Below are positions 34,701 through 46,079 of a DNA stretch of 64,000 bases, piece by piece. This DNA comes from Trichobilharzia regenti. Its lineage: Eukaryota; Platyhelminthes; Trematoda; Strigeidida; Schistosomatidae. The DNA lies in the NCBI GenBank assembly GCA_944472135.2, contig OX235262.1, positions 82,124,903 to 82,188,902 on the forward strand. The letters run 5' to 3'. The notes under the pieces are model-generated. The model was not told where the DNA came from, did not search any database, and worked only from the letters and a program-made list of their open reading frames with translations. The position numbers and the translations under genes are program-made. The stretch's first letter is position 1; every line of letters begins with the position of its first letter.

Positions 34701-35405
34701 TGGGCGTCTGTATTATTTATAGGTACGTTTAGTCAGGATCATGAGAGTAGTACACTAACATCACTGATTTTCGATAACATAATGTGCTATTCAAAAAATT
34801 ATCAAAGTCAAAAAAGCTTTTAGCAAGCATTAAAAGCCACACCAACGAGTTAAAATGTCTCTGACAGTGATGGCCAGGATTTTAATAAGCCCTGAACGTT
34901 GGTAGAATTAGGACCCTTAATTATTAGTTCGTGTGTCAGTGGCACAGCGGTTAAGACGCTCGCCGAACATGCACATGGTCCGGGTTCGATTCCCGGCCGC
35001 CAACGCACTTCTTTACCTCACTGAACCAGTAATGAGACTGGTAAAGAGGAAAGGTAGGGCATGAGGCTAGCAACCCCATCCTGTAAAATTAAACACTGCT
35101 ACAGAAATTTTTCAGGCCACTAGCTTGAGGCCCTATGTTCCACTGGGAAGGTGAAGGAAAAAAAATTATTAGTTCAAATCCTGGTGTCAATCAGTATTTT
35201 TTGAAATGAAAATAAGTCTGTCAATTAAAGTGATTTTACACAGCTTAACTGACAATTCAATTAGTTGATTATTATTGCTTATTTCGAATAATTTGACGTC
35301 TTTTTTCAAAAAAATTCTTTCTTCAGCTTCGATGCATGTGATTTTGAATTCTGTTTCCGGTATTTCATTGAAAATTTGGCTATTATCCTGTACAAATCAA
35401 ATTAA
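31774..35405 (+). CDS. Divergent dynein light chain (LC8-like), gene 1, two exons
   Basis: Dynein light chains of the LC8 family are small dimeric subunits that bind cargo and dynein intermediate chain peptides; schistosomes have many tegumental members. Exon 1 (31774-31940) carries the family block DDMQQCAIDLTIEAMNKY and then WHCKVGVSFG. It ends at a GTGAGT donor after two bases of a codon. Exon 2 (35327-35405) follows CTTTCTTCAG, is 79 bases as in gene 2, and ends LAIILYKSN against the family's VAxLLFKSG. Its first half (FDACDFEFCFRYFIEN) shares little with the usual THETKHFIYFYLG. The product is 81 residues, with an N-terminus about eight residues shorter than gene 2. The frame is open upstream without another ATG. 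The 3.4-kb intron is filled with repeats. Confidence 0.7.
32440..32570 (+). repeat. Telomere-like TTAGGG motifs inside the gene 1 intron
   Basis: TTAGGGTTAG or TTAGGGTTA units occur at about 32450, 32526, 32550 and 32560, separated by related degenerate TTAGG-type sequence. Schistosome telomeres are known to be TTAGGG repeats, so this is an interstitial degenerate copy or a simple repeat of similar composition. Confidence 0.5.
32598..32770. repeat. Long imperfect palindrome
   Basis: The left arm (32598-32685) pairs with the right arm (about 32692-32770). AAGTATAATTCTATTGTGAG opposes CTCA/CCCACAATGGAATTTATACT, and CAGTAATATTTACTG opposes CAGTAAATATTACT. About four of five bases pair over about 80 bases, with a loop around TGACGTTTCGAGCACC. 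It carries no protein code; a foldback or MITE-like element is one reading. Confidence 0.6.
33205..33745 (+). mobile_element. Old Penelope-like fragment, right arm of a head-to-head pair
   Basis: Plus-strand match to the GIY-YIG end of copy 2. It starts near TTTCCGAAATCACT and includes CTCTAAAAGACTCGACGGC. The decayed GIY-YIG frame (NRKKHNIGRI, then LAIKRHKIYSFISVHADKYG) follows, and then the 3' tail (KSSLHAEVSTEDVV). It starts where the left arm ends, so both arms are 5'-truncated and joined at their 5' sides, as in the young pair at 11778-16581. Confidence 0.7.
33860..34918. other. Intronic stretch without recognisable features
   Basis: Part of the gene 1 intron. The frames 33985-34218 and 34632-34823 show no family motif. 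Confidence 0.4.
34919..35175 (+). mobile_element. tRNA-headed SINE with a 13-bp target duplication
   Basis: The element proper is 34932-35162. Its head is tRNA-like, with A box TGGCACAGCGGTTAAGACG and B box GGGTTCGATTCCCGG. A body of about 155 bases and an A-rich end follow. AAATTATTAGTTC occurs perfectly at 34919-34931 and 35163-35175, the mark of LINE-driven insertion. The body alone reappears at 51888-51987. It lies in the gene 1 intron about 150 bases before exon 2. Confidence 0.85.
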
Positions 35406-36299
35406 ACAAATTTGAATGTAAAAAAATATAATCGTCATTAATATAAAAGAAATTACACACTCTAAGCAATACATTGAACAGTATTATGCCTTTAATAATG
35501 TTTTAAATGCATTCAGTATGTAATTTGTAAATGTTTTGTACCCTTTTTTATATGAGACAGCTGATTGTATTTTTATAAACATTTAAAACACTTTTTACAA
35601 CCATCTTCGTGACAGCTAATATTGTTGTTTAAAAATAAACGAAACAAATTCAGAGGTCAACTTCTGTTAATGATCTTTGAGATATCTTAAGCCTTATATC
35701 GAATAACACTAGAATTCTCCAATGAAGGCTACATTTAAGTTAAAGAATGTTCATGTTTTTAGACATTTAGATGAAACAAAATATTCAGATTTTTCGAAAT
35801 ATGAAAGATACTAGTACAAAAAATGAACCATTAGTCCTTGTTGACACTACTTTCAAGTTCATTGATGTCTCGTTGTTGTCGATTATTCAAAACAACGCTT
35901 GCAACAGTTCTGTTGTACAGCAAACGTGCAGCTTTATTTCAATAAAGAAATTTGTTACCAGGAAGAAAGTGTGACATCGGGTTCACCATCAAAATTTTAT
36001 AGAATTAACACTTTGATAACAGGAATTAAAAATGGATCATCTAAATGAGCAGTTGATAAACTCTCGTTTAATCGTAGATATTAATGAAAACAAGGCGAAT
36101 AGTTCAGCGTAGAGGTCCTTTTTATTGAATTCATTTTTTTTAGTTATGCAACCGCATTTACCTACAACATTTTCATGAAAGAGGGTAGCAACAAAAGTGA
36201 TGGGTTATCACAGACAATGTCGTTACTATTAGTCAATGCATAAGAGGCGTTAAACAAGTGCATTTGAGTTACGTATAAAGAAGAATAATTTATTGAGTA

Positions 36300-36960
36300 A
36301 GTTGTAGTCAGGAGGAGTCAGGTACATTAGTAGTTCGACGCGTGCTCTGTCTAAAAGGATTCAGAAACATTGTCACGTATGGTTGAAGAAGGGTAGTAGT
36401 GGTTCTGTAAGCACTGCGATAATTGAACATTTTGTCAACACTGGTTAGTACATCGCAACAAACGCCTCCTTCAAAGTAATCTACAAAATGAAGAGTAACC
36501 TAGCAAAAACAACACACATTTGTCTCTTTTGGATTGCTGAAACTTTAGCCATGGGGAGAGAAAAACCGGAGCTTTGCATTCAGAAGAAAAACTATTCAAC
36601 CACTTTCGCTATCCTGTTAACAGTCTTGTTGATTTCTGCTGACTCGACTTTTGCTTGTTTATTTGTTTTTCTAACCTCTTTTAACTCTTGTTTTTCCCTA
36701 GACTTCTTACATAATTCCATATTCTACTTTGTTCCCATGTGCATCCTGATTAATGCTTATTCATTAAATTATTCTGCCTATTGTGTAACTCCAGTACACT
36801 TATTTAACTCCTATTATACATTAACTAATATTAACCAGAATGTTTGCAACAACTCGTCACTTTTGTTACCAACCTGTTTCATGGAAAATTGTATTTAAAT
36901 GCCACTGTACAGCTAAAGCAAATGAATTCGACAAAAAGGGCCTCTTCGCTGAACTAGGTG
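36300..36960 (+). mobile_element. Fragment of a second Penelope-like family (GIY-YIG end and tail)
   Basis: The decayed frame reads RALSKRIQKHCHVWLKKGSS, then SFKVIYKMKSNLAKTTHI and LFWIAETLAMGREKPELCIQKK, the C-terminal end of a GIY-YIG retroelement protein. About 300 bases of 3' tail follow, ending in a block AATTCGACAAAAAGGGCCTC-TTCGCTGAA shared with 47672 and 56290. The Tyr/Gly core of GIY-YIG is mostly lost. Confidence 0.7.
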
Positions 36961-36994
36961 CCTTGTTTTCCTTAACTGCAGGTACACGGAAGGT

Positions 36995-37185
36995 GTGTGT
37001 CAGTGGCACAGCGGTTAGGGCACTCGTCGAGCATGCATATAGTTTACGGTTCGATCCCCGCCGATGCACTCCTGATATCAATGGTCCGTCTGCAAAATTT
37101 GGGTCACCGATATCACATGCTGTAAATTTCATACTTGTATCAAAAGTACGGTGCGGAATCAAGCTATAATCAAAGCAAAAATAAA
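36995..37185 (+). mobile_element. tRNA-headed SINE, second type
   Basis: tRNA-like head with TGGCACAGCGGTTAGGG (A box) and GGTTCGATCCCCG (B box). The body begins CTGATATCAATGGTCC and the tail reads GGAATCAAGCTATAATC. A matching full-length copy on the other strand lies at 55477-55672, so the length of about 190 bases is well defined. Confidence 0.8.
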
Positions 37186-37189
37186 TGCG

Positions 37190-38515
37190 GAGGTTATTTA
37201 TTTTGTGATAAACATGGCCGACTAGGTAATCAGTTCAACTTATGAAATGAAAGATGGAGGCTGTTTACCATTTCTTACTTTCATGATATTAAATTATATT
37301 AAAGAGAATAGATAACAAAACTAAGCGTAGTGTTTCATTCAGAAAATTATAGATCAGTCAATTCACATATTTCTGATCATTGAAATAATCATCGAGTTTT
37401 ATTCGAATTCCATTGTTTTTAGTAGGGAATATTTGTTAAGATTTTTATTACCGATAAAAATAAGAGGTGTGGTAAAACATTATAAATGAATGATAATGTA
37501 ATAATGAAGAAATAAAAAAATGCTTATAGATGATAACAAAGCCATTTATTCGTTACTTGATCTGTCAAGGGAGAATTACACACTACATTACTAACATTGA
37601 AGCGCAGTAATTTAGCAGAGAGAAATTTGTTCTCCACTAATAAACCCACTATAAATGAAGCATAAACTTTTAGTCACTTCTGTACACACTTACACAACTA
37701 TTTATGTGGAGATGTTTACACTTTTAGAACCACTTGACAAAGCCATCCAGACCTTCTTGAACACTGAGCAGATACAGTGAACTCCACTGCAGATCAAAAC
37801 TAGCCGGCATAATGAATGTCCAGTACAGCAATAATGAGAGTTCTGCTTGTTCTATTACATACAGCGTACCATCGCTGTAATCTAGGTTTGCGTATTCACG
37901 ATTGACATATATGGGAAAGGTAATAGGCATAAAAACACACCTGTACTGAGACTTCAAAGCTGAAACTTTAAGTTCTGTTTCACTCAGGAAGAAAGGAAAT
38001 GGGGAAAGGCATCTAAATTCTCCAGTCTAGTTTGCCTGTTATGGAGAGCTTTATGAGACGTCTTTCTTATGTCTGTGCCTCTTTTTAATTGAAATAGAAA
38101 AGATTATGATCATTTTCTTTCTTCTTTACACCGAATATTTGTGAATGTTATTCCTATTTGTAGTTTTACCATTTTCATAAACACATTCAGTTTTAATCAG
38201 ACATTTTCCTTTTATTTTTACGATTTATTTATTAATGAACGAATGAAGTATTTTATAATCTGAATGCTGTGACAAAATTATTTCTTCATCTCCACTTTAA
38301 TACTCACATATAATCACTACACATATCTACATTGATTAACTCTCTTATAATTTTTATTATTAGAACTTTGATATTATCACTAATTCTATCCCTCTTACCT
38401 CCTAATTTATGTGATTAAACCGGAGATTCACTAACAGGAGTAGCATCAAATGTTTGAATTTTTGAAATTTAAAATGTGATATAAAACAATATTAAATACA
38501 TACATACTTAAGAGT
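37190..38515. other. AT-rich spacer; one unassigned frame
   Basis: No family was recognised. The minus-strand frame 37724-37957 (77 codons, containing LDYSDGTLYVIEQAELSLLL) has biased composition and could be an exon or LINE fragment. I cannot tell which, and it is not listed as a gene. Confidence 0.35.
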
Positions 38516-38517
38516 TG

Positions 38518-38590
38518 ATTTGGAGGAATTTGATTGGTTTCAGGATTTAATCATGAACTGACATCGGTCACAGGACCATTGGAAAGACTG
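38518..38590 (-). mobile_element. Fragment of the short element also seen at 43985
   Basis: GATTTGATTGGTTTCAGG and GAACTGACATCGGTCACAGG align with 43990-44045 (GATTTGATTTTTTTCAAG...GGACTGATGTCATTTACAG). Only the tail portion is present. Confidence 0.5.
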
Positions 38591-38739
38591 GGAGTAATGG
38601 ACAGTTAAAATTAGGTTTCTCAGTTAGAAGATGTCTTTGGTGATGAGTTATTTTATAACATACAGATATTTTCAAGTTATTATCTATTTAGCTGAAACTT
38701 CTGCTATTGAGGTAAGCGCATTTAATAACATATTGTAGC

Positions 38740-39170
38740 ACTCTTACCTTAGGGAAAATTGCAGAAAAATATCTCGTGGACGTCTTCCAAAAGAATCGGT
38801 AACCACGGAACTTAATCAAAAATCATCCGCCCTCAAAAGCCCCCAAGGAAAGTACGAAGAAAATCGCCTTACCATATATAAAGGATATCTCAGAAATCAC
38901 TACAAGACTATTCATACCTTTAGGAATTGACGTCGTTCGCAAACCTACAAAGTCACTTCACTCAATTCTATGTCAACCAAAAGACTCAACAGCGAACGAG
39001 ATAAAACCAACATTACCTACAAAATAAATTGTAACAACTGTGAAAAACACTACATTAGCCAAAGTGGACGTCCACTTCGTCTTTGCCTTCATGAACATAA
39101 ACTGGCCGTCAAAAGACATAATATACACTCCATCATATCGTTACAGACGGACAACCACGGACATTTCTAA
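38740..39170 (+). mobile_element. Penelope-like fragment (first family), internal piece
   Basis: Corresponds to about 15745-16190 of copy 2. Frames include EKYLVDVFQKNR, LPYIKDISEITTRLFIPLGI, SLHSILCQPKDSTA and NITYKINCNNCEKHYISQSG (the YIG Gly is changed to Ser). It is truncated at both ends and has a stop and frameshifts. Confidence 0.8.
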
Positions 39171-40210
39171 ATAACTGAACCATTTTGGTCCGTGTTTTGT
39201 TATCGGTACCTACAGGTTACATAGTGGGTAATCGGGCTGATGGCGTCTACTAAGGCTAATGTATTGTATCCTATCACCAATGTCACCAATCTGTGAAAGG
39301 TCAGTGTTTAAAATTGGACATTCACATGGTTATAGATAAGCCTTACTTTTCACAAATTATACGTTGTATGCCTTTAGTAAATTATTGTAAGCTTATAATG
39401 GGACTTTTATTCAACTGTACCACTCAATGGATGGTGTCTAACAATGAGATCCAAGACCGCAATGTACAACCCATAATTCAACGCTTAAAGCGTGATTATT
39501 TAATAAAGTGCCGGGGTGCTAAGTATTAGATAAGAATCTGACATCCCTAATGCTGTTTGATATTTGATAACATAACGTTCAGATATATTAGGATAATAAT
39601 CGACACGAGCTTATTGCGAAACTATTGTACATCTTTATATATACTTTTTGTACCAAGTGAGATGATGATCGTGCAAAATTTATCATTTAAAATTACCTGT
39701 AGTATCCAATGTATCCACTGTTGCATCCTAACCAAAACTGAGATTGTTCATATTGTCAAGAATTGTGAAAAAAGTAATCGATGAAAGAAAAATGGTCAAC
39801 TCTGTGATGAACAAGCACGTGAATGCTAAAAAATGAAAATAATTAAGAATTCGCTAATTATATGCTGGACAAAAGAGGAATTTTATACAGTTAGTTTGAT
39901 GAACATATTTGAGTATCTTGATGTAAATATATGTATGGTTTATCTGGAAAAATATGGCTTACTGAGCTTATATCAGTCTTATCCAGAACTTTCAAATAGC
40001 GGATGTTTCATATAACCGTTAGAGAACAGGAAAAATTAGGCCTACAGCTTATCGATTTGGAACTAAAAAGTAATCAGAAAAAGCCTCATATACTATGATT
40101 ACTTATACTTGATGAGTGAAAGATTACTTCTGATGCAGAATTCTGTGGGATAGTACCAAGGGAACAAGATAAAGAATAACCACCATGGTTTACAACCTGA
40201 CAAATGAAAC
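39171..40210. other. AT-rich spacer without recognisable features
   Basis: Small frames (39293-39529, 39557-39784, 39833-40015) lack family motifs. Confidence 0.35.
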
Positions 40211-40214
40211 AGAA

Positions 40215-41700
40215 CAGCCAGTGTGATGTCTCTGTCTGTCTGTCTGTCTGGATTCAACATAGAACTTGGCACCGAAGTGCAGCAGGTCGAGTTGCCACGT
40301 TCCAAATAGCACACAGAGGTAGATAAGAAGATGAGTGAAGAGAATCAATACAGTCTGACAAGTATAAGAGTGAAACAGAATGGGTAATGGTAGAAAGGAA
40401 TATGAAAGATTACAGAGACTGAATACATCTGCGCTGGCCATTGACAACGATTTTGAGCCATGTCACCTATTGTCTCCAGCCATTGATTCCTAGAGTCCCG
40501 AGGACCCCAACCCATCTCCCTACCTGACTCAGTTTAACTGTCAAGGATTTCATGGATTGATGAGGCCATGTTTTTGTTTGACCACCACTTACTCTTTTCC
40601 AACCTACACCTGTATCAGGTAGTAATGCCCGCCGGGGGGAGGCGATGGTTGGGCATGCGCACCACGTGACCTAGCCATCTCTATGCCATCTATGTAACTT
40701 TATAGCCTCGTCGATTGATTTCCCCTGTTTGCCCAGCACTCTACGCCTAACGTCAACACTACTTACCTTATTAAATCACCTAACGTGAGAAAGAGATAGC
40801 AGACATCTATGATCGAAAGAAGTCAACCTTTTCATGTCTTCAACTCGTATTGGCCATGTTTCAGAGCCGTAGAGAAGGACAGAGCGAACTGCTGAGCAGT
40901 ACACACGCCCCTTGGTTGATAACCGGATGTCACGCCTACGCCAGAGATGGTGTAAGTCAGCGAAAGCAGCTCGAGCTTTTTGGATCCGTGCTGAGATTTC
41001 ATCGCCAATCAGTCCGTTGGTGCTAATACAACTTCCCAAATAGGTGAAGTGATCAACATGTTCTATGACTTCACTCGCTATCACTAAGCTAGGAGTCGAC
41101 GTAGTCCAGTCCTGTGGCAGCATCTTACATTTTGTAGGGGCGAATCGCATGCCAAACATACGCAGATTGCTGCTCAAGGTGTTCAGAAAACTCTGCATTT
41201 TGTCAGCATCCTCACCTAACAGGACTATGTCATATGCATATTCTAAGTCTATAAGACTATTCCTTGGTAGCAAGTCGATTCCTAACTCGTTACGTTCATT
41301 TAAGGATACTTCCATTAGCATATCTATGATGAAGTTAAACAGGAATGGGGAAAGTGGACATACCTGCCGGACACCACTGGTTGTTATTAATTCAGATGAC
41401 AATTCGCCATAAGCCCTTACACGACTACGTGAGTTTGTAAAGAGTGCCTTGATTAGTGCAATGTACTTTCTTGGAACTCCCCCCACAGTCAAACATTGCC
41501 ATAGTACCTTTCAATCCACGGAGTCGAAGGCCGCCTTCAAGTCGAGAAATGTGGCAATTGTTGGACGCCGAAAAGTGTGTCTGTGTTCTAGAATCTGTCG
41601 GAGAGTGAAGATATGATCTATGCACCCTCTACCTGGTCTAAAGCCTGCTTAATTTCCCCTCGTTTGTTCCTCCCGACTTCTGGTTAATCAATACATGATT
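40215..41700 (-). mobile_element. 5'-truncated non-LTR retrotransposon (CR1-like RT)
   Basis: Read leftward, the RT starts with a decayed block equivalent to LDLKAAFDSVD (41510-41560). It continues in the open frame 41492-40776 with MTVGGVPRKYIALIKALF and TTSGVRQVCPLSPFLFNF. There the RT active site reads LEYAYDIVLLGEDADKMQ, Tyr replacing the first Asp of the usual YADD. RFAPTKCKMLPQDW, FTYLGSCISTNG and LYGSETWPIRVEDMKRL follow. The 3' part ends near a (CTGT)n repeat at 40231-40250, a likely tail. The endonuclease half is missing. Confidence 0.8.
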
Positions 41701-41949
41701 ACTGAGCCTAGGATTTTAGATACTATGTGATGTGTACACTATTGGTCAATCACTTTGATAATCATGAACATTCAGAAAGTTTTTGTGAGCAGATATCAGA
41801 CTAAAGTACTGCTAAGTTCATACGAGTTACGCAACGATCGAGGCTAGCAAGAAGTGAATCAATATGGATTGGTAAGTGAGTAATATCCTGCTGTCAAGGG
41901 GGACAGATATCTCAAAAAGATAACCACCACATAGATTTTGGTGGTACTT

Positions 41950-42455
41950 TTGTAGGGAAGACAAAGTTGATGAGGACAACTAACCAAGAACAAGAATCGC
42001 CAATCGCTACCAACAGGAAAAATTTGAAGCAGGTTACCTCTTTCACTTATCTGGACATCATCGTTTCAACTACACGAAGTATGGATGATGCTGTCGAAAG
42101 GAGAAAAGAGATGGTAAGACTAACCTCTATTACTCTGAAATCAGTCTGGAAAGCTATTGCACTTGGCATCAGGAACAAGATTAGGATTTTTAACGCAAAA
42201 GTTAAATCACTTCTTCTGCATAGTTCACAGACTTGGAGAGTCTCGAAAAGGATTTTGAGCAGATTGCTGAGAAATTTTATCAACAAATGACTTCACCGCC
42301 TATTAAACATTCGACTGCTAGTCAGGAAAGATAAACGACAAGAAACTATGGCAATCGTATAGAGGCGAATGAAGAGCGGCAAGCTCGGTGTCCGAGAGTA
42401 GTATGGAGGCGATCATGTGAGAAAGAGGTGAGAGCTTATAGGCAGTTTTGAAGCC
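41950..42455 (+). mobile_element. RTE-type LINE fragment (RT C-terminal region)
   Basis: The frame at 41967-42290 reads KNLKQVTSFTYLDIIVST, TLKSVWKAIALGIRNKIRIF and SLLLHSSQTWRVSKRI, which match the C-terminal region of the RTE element at 61089-61700. Further decayed sequence follows to about 42455. Confidence 0.75.
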
Positions 42456-42812
42456 ATCTAATAAGGACTGCAGAGAACAGAAAAAAAATGGAGATATGTT
42501 GTTGAAGCCTTATGTTGCACTAAGAATACATGGGAATAATAATATAAGAGGGATGCAATATAAATCCCATAGGTTATTGGAGTTTTCGAAAATCTCGTAT
42601 TTGGGTTATAAAAGCTGTAAAATGTGGTATAGTTTACGGCTATACAGTCGAACACAAGAGTAGATATTGGTTCTGAATCTCTTTAAGCGGGTGCGAAGGA
42701 GACTGGTAAATTTTTGCTAAGCATCTTAGGGAAAAATAATCCTCTGCGAATATAAATTTTATTCATTTAATTCAATTTAGACTTTCCCGTCGATCGATTG
42801 GACCGGAGTGTT

Positions 42813-43010
42813 TGGTTTCGTGGTTCAGGTGACCCAGTGGATAATGCTTTGGCATTTCAAACTACGGGCATTGGGTTCGAGCTTCGGTGGGAACATCATC
42901 ACTCATTAGGGAAAGCAGGTACATCCAGTGGATGAGTCTTAAATACTACTAAATGCGCATCCTGGATTCCACTGCCAGTCACCATCTACCAATCAACTAC
43001 AAATTTTATT
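42813..43010 (+). mobile_element. Sm-alpha-type short element: tRNA-like head plus degenerate hammerhead ribozyme
   Basis: The head has an A-box-like GGTGACCCAGTGGAT and a B-box GGGTTCGAGCTTC. The hammerhead region is 42923-42967. ATCCAG pairs with CTGGAT (stem I), but the core reads TGGATGA instead of CTGATGA and TAAA instead of GAAA. The stem II strands no longer match well, so it is very likely inactive. Hammerhead-bearing Sm-alpha elements are established in schistosomes. Confidence 0.75.
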
Positions 43011-43984
43011 CATTCATAGGTAAAATTAAGTACCTAAAGTTTGCTTCTCTGTGTTCGGGTGGTCATCTGTTTAGTCGCTGACTGTGGTCACTATTCCCTA
43101 ATTTAATTCATTAAGGCTTCAAGGTGAGTAAGGCTTATAGCCTTCACTGTACCCGTTGACGGTGAGTAGCTACCAGTCTCTTCCTACAGCATAGCAGAAA
43201 TTATGAGAAAGTTTTATTTCACTTTAACACACATATCCTCGTAGTGACATATTATTAAGTGAGTAACACCACACATCAACACACTTTCACAGTCCGAGTC
43301 TTTTCAAAGATAAGTGACAGAAATAATAATTATCACAGGAGTGTCTGTGTTTCATATTTTGTTGCATTTTTCAATTTTTGATAGGATTTCTAAAGCTCTA
43401 CTGAATAACCTTTAGTCTGTATAACGAAATGTTCAGTAAATTTCACTTGCAAGTTGATGAATGTGGAGAAATCACAACCAGATTATCTGATGATGTATAG
43501 ATAATCCAAAACACTTTAGTAGCTACCGATAAGAGCGAAAATTAAACTCAACATAGTCATACTTTGACGTACATACGACGAAGTTGTACTCTTAGAAAAG
43601 TGATACAGTTATGTAAAGACAGGAGTTGATCACTGAATGTTTTTCCTCGAGCTATAGGAGTAGGAATGGAAGATATTTTTACTAATTAAGTTAACAAATG
43701 GGAAATATATAAACAAAGTCAGAAATCTTTGCGAATACCTGGAGATGGCTATGAGCGATAAAATTTCGTTGAAAAGTCGTCAGTAAATGAATACCACATC
43801 ATTGTGTGATATAACAGATAAATTATACTGTCATGAGAATATATTCTGCCACAGAGTTCTATCCTTATACTACAAACATGTCGGTGCTCAACTATGATTG
43901 TTCATCTAAGCTTGATGCACGTTGATTTGTTATCTAACGGTGAGTCAGTGAGACATTATGTTAAAGTTTTCAACAGTTAATTTG

Positions 43985-44200
43985 TAGGGATTTGATTTTT
44001 TTCAAGTTTGATCGCGGACTGATGTCATTTACAGAATCAATGAAAACCAGGGATCACAGACAGCAGTTTCGTTTCAGTTCGGGACTCTTCATCAATACAG
44101 ACCCACTGGTGTGAGAATCCAGGTGCTTATCGTTACAAGGCGATCATATAAACTATTCAACCACTAGGACTTGATCTAAAAGCCGATAAATCCCAACCTC
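43985..44200 (-). mobile_element. Short element with tRNA-like head and hammerhead-like relic
   Basis: Read on the minus strand, a head with CCTAGTGGTTGAATAG and GGATTCTCACACC is followed by TTGATGAAGAGTCCC and ACGAAACTGCTGTC, in the same order as the Sm-alpha hammerhead core. A tail (GTTTTCATTGATTCTGTAAA) is shared with 46170-46200 and 38518-38590. Stem II pairing is poor. Confidence 0.5.
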
Positions 44201-44209
44201 TATCAATCT

Positions 44210-46075
44210 GTGATTTTAGCGAGATAACCAGCCGCTGTCATACGGGGGTATTTGTCCTTACGCGCAACCTTATTGACCCCACTAGTCACAAATTCTTACT
44301 AAAACTCCAGGCAACTTCTTCCTGACATCAATCCGTGACCAAACCTCAAAAGAAATAAAATCCCTACAAAATAACTCCATAAAATTAATCTGACTCTCGT
44401 TAGTGACTGGCTACTGGACAAAGTTGCCTGAATTTTTAGTGAGAAATCGTGTCCTGTTGGATCCGTTAAGTCGAGCATGAGGATAAACATTCACCGATAT
44501 CATTGGTTGGTGGCTGAGCTAAAATCCCCATATATTAAAGTTGTTCGTGTTTTCTACGTCAATGAATTTAAATGGTGTTCATCGCTTCAATATAAATAAC
44601 TTCGAATTCATTCCATTTACTGGTAGAACGTCATTTCTACGAAAACTGTATGCAGGCACTGATGCTCATACAGAATATTACATTCATAAAGGTAAAAACT
44701 GCTTATGATATTGATTGAAATATAAATATGACTCAGTACTTTTGAAAAATCTGAACTTCTCAAATTACTATCATTTCGTTGTGTGATTAAGTTCAAGTCT
44801 CTTTCGTTTCTAGGGTGTATTATGATAAAACAACAGAAATGGTATAGTTTTTCTCTTATTTTCTATCTGTTTCTTATTGGTTAAATAAATAATTGATTCA
44901 AGTGCATAGCATCATACTTATTGAAGAATGTGAGCAGATTGTGCCTTCAAGACGATTTAAATGGTCAAATGAAACTAAAGTTTCAAGGAGTAAGGCACAT
45001 AGAGAAAGACAGATAAAGATAAGTCTTAGGGTAACATAATGAACCGTGTTATCATTTAGAGCAAATAAATGAAGAGCACGTGTCATTAGCCTTGAGGTAT
45101 GCTCTAATCGATAATCACGAGTGAGTAGTTAGAATACAGTACATTATATTGGCAAGGTATGCTATTTTTCCAATTAAATTTTAAAATATGCATCAAAGTG
45201 ACATTATTATTATTATTACAACAAAGAAATAAGCTAGAGTTGGTGGCTATTGGTAGTAAAAGGGGTGGTCACGTGGTGGCGACCGATGTCATGTGTCTAG
45301 TCCCCAGTTTTGGTGTTGACCGATTGTGTTAAATAAATCGTACGTAATGGAAAAAAAGATGAGAAAGAAAAAGAATTAGAAGTTAAACCAGAAACGTATA
45401 AAATAATGGATGATAAAAAATTAACGAGTGGTCACTTTGAGTTAAGAGATCAAGTTTCAGTGGATTCAGTTTTGTACTAAGATTAACAATTTGAGCTTGT
45501 TGCTGCTTGACGTTTAGCGGTGGATGACGAATTTTAGAAATCTTCAGTATCTCACCTTCAATGTTAATGTTGATAAATGTAGGTAATCTTCAAGAACCAA
45601 TCAATTACGTGTGTCACGATTCCTAGACTAAATCATCTGTAACACCGATTTTCCCTGAAACACCATCACACAAAGAACGGGGAGTTGCAAGACACTAGGG
45701 AAGAAAAAAAAGGAAACTCTACTTATTACAGAAAACAATTCCAGGAAAATGTCATGAAGAATTTGCAAACACAGTTATTAACAAATTGTTTTTTGTCTTT
45801 ATTTTGAGGAAATCTTTTGTTTTGTTATAGCTGAGTAAGAAGTGTGAGCTGCATTAGTCAGCATGTAGTGTACGTTATTTGAACAGGGTAGAATGATGTG
45901 TTCTACAAGATGAATATTCACTTGATTGACACGAAGTGACTCATATAACTGAAATGGAATCCAATGACCTAGTAACTCTAATTTCTATCACTTCGTAATG
46001 TAGTGCCAAGCACTGCAGCTGGTAAGTATCGAATTCACATTCTATCCCACGAGTCAGTGGAATTTTCTAGCAACT
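44210..46075. other. Spacer without recognisable genes; (ATT)n near 45210
   Basis: AT-rich. A short (ATT)n run lies at 45205-45222, possibly the tail of an unrecognised LINE. Open frames 44299-44490 and 44898-45086 show no family motif. Confidence 0.35.
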
Positions 46076-46079
46076 TGAA

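Noticed and set aside
34940..35005. Possible true tRNA gene
   Set aside because: The A and B boxes fit, but the sequence is part of a SINE with an extended body, A-rich end and target duplication, and similar heads recur at 36995 and 55600.
37724..37957. 77-codon minus-strand frame as an exon
   Set aside because: Composition is suggestive, but I see no family match, partner exon or clear signals, so it is only mentioned in the spacer entry.
40231..40250. CRISPR-like or regulatory repeat
   Set aside because: It is a plain CTGT microsatellite, probably the tail of the adjoining LINE.
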